This document shows, one piece after another, positions 7,074 to 9,088 of a DNA stretch of 9,088 bases. The stretch comes from JASFJH01 sp050117725 (GTDB taxonomy: Bacteria > Pseudomonadota > Gammaproteobacteria > AKS1). The DNA lies in NCBI GenBank assembly GCA_050117725.1, contig JASFME010000084.1, forward strand, positions 1-9,088, given 5' to 3'. The position numbers and the translations under genes are program-made. Numbering within the stretch: position 1 is the first letter of the stretch; every line of letters begins with the position of its first letter. Under the pieces are notes generated by a model. That model searched no databases, was not told where the DNA came from, and worked only from the letters and a program-made list of their open reading frames with translations.

Positions 7074-8333
7074 ATGCGGTATAGCCTCGGCATCGACGTC
7101 GGTACCTCCGGCGTGCGCGCCGTCGTGCTCGATGTCTATGGCCAGCCCTGCGCCGAGGCCACCCGGCCACTTGCCAAACAGACCCCGCAGGCCTGGTGGT
7201 CAAATATTGAGCAGGTGCTTGCCTCGCTGCGCACACAGACCGATTTCGGCAGGCTCGGGGCGCTGGCCATCGATGCGACTTCCTCCAGCGTGCTCGTGTG
7301 TGACGGGCAGGGCCGGCCCCGTGGCCCCGTGCTCATGTACGCCGACAACCGCGCCACTGACGAGGCACGGCGCGTCGCTGACGTTGCCCCGCCCAATAGC
7401 GGCGCACACGGCACAGGCAGCAGCCTTGCCAAGCTGCTCTGGCTGCAGGCACATACCGGCCTTGCCACCGGTGAACGCGTCCTGCACCAGGCTGACTGGC
7501 TGACCGGGCGGTTTCTCGGCCGCTTCGACCACTCCGATGAAAACAACGCCCTGAAACTCGGCTATGACCCGGTTCACCGCTGCTGGCCGGAATGGCTCGC
7601 GTCACTCGGCATTGACATGGCCGACTTGCCTGCGGTCGTGCCCGCCGGCAGTTGTCTCGGCCCCGTCATGCCGCATATCGCCGCACACTTCGGCCTGGCC
7701 CCGGACTGCCAGATCGCAGCCGGTACCACCGACAGCACGGCGGCCTGCCTCGCTGCCGGTATCCATGTTCCCGGCGATGCCGTGACCGTGCTCGGCTCGA
7801 CGCTGGTCGTGAAAGTCCTCGCCGAGGCACCCGTGTTCGCTCCCGCAGACGGCGTTTACAGCCACCGGCTCGGCGATCAATGGCTCGTTGGGGGTGCCTC
7901 GAATACAGGTGGCACGGTGTTGCGTCAATACTTCGATGATGCCGAGCTGGCCCGGCTCAGCCGCGAGATCGACCCGGACACGGACTCGGGGTTCGATTAC
8001 TACCCGTTGCCCGCGCCCGGCGAGCGCTTTCCGCATAACGACCCGGCCTATCCGCCCCGCCTGTCACCACGCCCGGCGCGGGATGCCGATTTCCTGAAAG
8101 GCATGCTCGAGGGTATCGCCCGCATCGAGGCGCAGGCCTATAAACGCCTGACGGAACTCGGCGCGCCGGCCGTGCAACATATCTACAGTCTCGGCGGTGG
8201 CGCCACCAACCCGGCATGGACGCGCATGCGCGAACGCCTGCTCGGCGTGCCAATCACCAGAGCCCGTCATGAACAGGCGGCCGTTGGTGCCGCCTTGCTG
8301 GCACGACAGTGTCTACAGACACAGCAACAATGA
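7074..8333 (+). CDS. FGGY-family carbohydrate kinase, probable D-ribulose kinase (SePSK/XK-1 type)
   Basis: This is an ATP-dependent sugar kinase of the FGGY family, cytoplasmic and likely to phosphorylate a ketose. From the ATG the protein has 419 residues, well short of classical xylulokinases and ribulokinases (about 490-560) but close to the compact group typified by Synechococcus SePSK and Arabidopsis XK-1, which act on D-ribulose. The N-terminal phosphate-binding motif LGIDVGTSGVRA has Asp8 and Thr11. DATSSS (67-72) and MYADNRA (88-94) line the sugar site. The catalytic Asp is Asp220 in AAGTTDS. Glycine-rich ATP-site segments follow at GSTLVVK (241-247), GGASNTGG (273-280) and SLGGGATNP (372-380). 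An in-frame TTG at 7053 would add seven residues; ATG is preferred because Asp8 then falls at the usual place. No sugar transporter or isomerase lies nearby, so the substrate is inferred from family resemblance. Ribulose is more likely than xylulose. Confidence 0.85.
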   Translation: MRYSLGIDVGTSGVRAVVLDVYGQPCAEATRPLAKQTPQAWWSNIEQVLASLRTQTDFGRLGALAIDATSSSVLVCDGQGRPRGPVLMYADNRATDEARRVADVAPPNSGAHGTGSSLAKLLWLQAHTGLATGERVLHQADWLTGRFLGRFDHSDENNALKLGYDPVHRCWPEWLASLGIDMADLPAVVPAGSCLGPVMPHIAAHFGLAPDCQIAAGTTDSTAACLAAGIHVPGDAVTVLGSTLVVKVLAEAPVFAPADGVYSHRLGDQWLVGGASNTGGTVLRQYFDDAELARLSREIDPDTDSGFDYYPLPAPGERFPHNDPAYPPRLSPRPARDADFLKGMLEGIARIEAQAYKRLTELGAPAVQHIYSLGGGATNPAWTRMRERLLGVPITRARHEQAAVGAALLARQCLQTQQQ

Positions 8334-8390
8334 TTTACACTTGATGACCGGCTGCGCAACAACAAAACAGAGACACCACGAGACAAAAAT

Positions 8391-9088
8391 ATGATTGCAG
8401 ATTCAGTCAAAGGCGCGGGCTACCTCGTACAGGGCCTGGGCCTGCTCACCACTCCCGGGGTGAAACGTTTTGTCGCCATCCCGTTAACCATCAATATCCT
8501 GTTGTTTGCCGGGTTGATCTGGTTCGGCTACAGCGAATTCATGGATTTCCTCAACTGGTTACTGCCGCAAGAAAATGCCTGGCTGAACTGGTTACGCTAT
8601 ATATTGATACCGCTTTTTTTCCTGACCGTGCTGGTGATCGTGTTTTTTACATTTACAATTATCGCCAACATTCTTTCCTCGCCGTTTAACGGTCTGCTTG
8701 CCGAGGCCGTGGAAAAACACCTGACCGGGCAGGAAGTCGGCGAACCAAAAGGCTTTATGGTTGTCCTAAAGAGCGCGCTGCCGATGATGCTCAATGAACT
8801 GCGTAAGTCTGCGTATTACGCCATGATTATTATCCCGGCCTTTATCATCTTCCTGCTGTTGTCATTTATTCCGGTCATCAATATTCTTGGCGCAATTGGC
8901 TGGTTCCTGGTCTCGGCCTGGATACTGGCGGTGGAATACAATGACTTCCCGTTCGACAACCACGACATCCCGTTCAGGGAAATGCGTCGCCAGCTCGGCA
9001 GGCGCAAATGGCTCGCGTTTGGTTTTGGTGGCGCGACCATGATCGCCACGGCCATCCCGGTGGTGAATTTTTTTGTCATGCCCAGCGC
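8391..9088 (+). CDS. cysZ: Sulfate transporter CysZ (partial, 3' end beyond window)
   Basis: CysZ is an inner-membrane protein that brings sulfate into the cell for assimilation into cysteine. In this window 232 codons are open with no stop; E. coli CysZ has 253, so roughly 20-30 residues are missing. Family hallmarks are visible: the N-terminal amphipathic segment with PGVKRF (22-27) followed by the first hydrophobic stretch (about 29-46), a second at 68-92, the motif SSPFNGLLAE (96-105), hydrophobic segments at about 143-165 and 167-182, the signature YNDFPFDNHDIPFREM (183-198), and a last one at about 208-230 ending in FFVMPS. ATG at 8391 is chosen because the N-terminus then aligns with known CysZ; only a weak GAG (8380-8382) serves as ribosome binding site. 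It lies 57 bases after the kinase gene on the same strand, with no terminator visible between them. No cysteine synthase gene is visible before the edge. Confidence 0.94.
   Translation, partial: MIADSVKGAGYLVQGLGLLTTPGVKRFVAIPLTINILLFAGLIWFGYSEFMDFLNWLLPQENAWLNWLRYILIPLFFLTVLVIVFFTFTIIANILSSPFNGLLAEAVEKHLTGQEVGEPKGFMVVLKSALPMMLNELRKSAYYAMIIIPAFIIFLLLSFIPVINILGAIGWFLVSAWILAVEYNDFPFDNHDIPFREMRRQLGRRKWLAFGFGGATMIATAIPVVNFFVMPS

Noticed and set aside
1..9088. Search for mobile elements, CRISPR, tRNA genes, phage or defence genes
   Set aside because: No transposase, terminal repeats, spaced direct repeats, tRNA-like folds or defence-type domains were seen. Nearly all bases lie in recognised housekeeping genes.

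Overview
The window reads as ordinary chromosomal housekeeping DNA from a gammaproteobacterium. It is moderately GC-rich, six genes fill almost all of it, and they form two divergently transcribed groups. ZipA is largely confined to Gammaproteobacteria. The order smc-zipA-ligA is typical of members of that class that keep SMC instead of MukBEF, so an enterobacterial or Vibrio-type host is unlikely. A more precise lineage (for example a Chromatiales-like or other deep-branching group) cannot be fixed from this sequence alone.

Minus-strand block (104-6519, read right to left): smc (chromosome condensation and segregation ATPase), then zipA (membrane anchor for the FtsZ ring), then ligA (NAD+-dependent DNA ligase). 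Gaps are 36 and 17 bases with no terminator visible between genes, so this is probably one transcription unit linking chromosome organisation, cell division and DNA joining. Bases 1-103, downstream of ligA, hold no gene that can be supported.

The 94-base gap between smc and queF (6520-6613) is the only divergent promoter region. It holds a plausible extended -10 promoter for smc and a plausible -35/-10 pair for queF; the queF promoter would start transcription almost at the start codon.

Plus-strand block (6614-9088): queF (short form of the preQ0 reductase, queuosine biosynthesis), then a short FGGY-family sugar kinase resembling the cyanobacterial/plant D-ribulose kinase group, then cysZ (sulfate uptake membrane protein), which runs off the right edge about 20-30 codons before its expected end. 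The three have no obvious shared pathway.

No tRNA, rRNA, insertion sequence, CRISPR array, phage gene or defence gene was seen. I did not find a new multi-gene system. The points most worth a second look are the gene order compared with E. coli (cysZ beside zipA-ligA, with smc-queF-kinase between them here), the unusual acidic, probably helical ZipA linker, the SMC hinge lacking the usual paired glycines, the short QueF, and the orphan D-ribulose-kinase-like protein.
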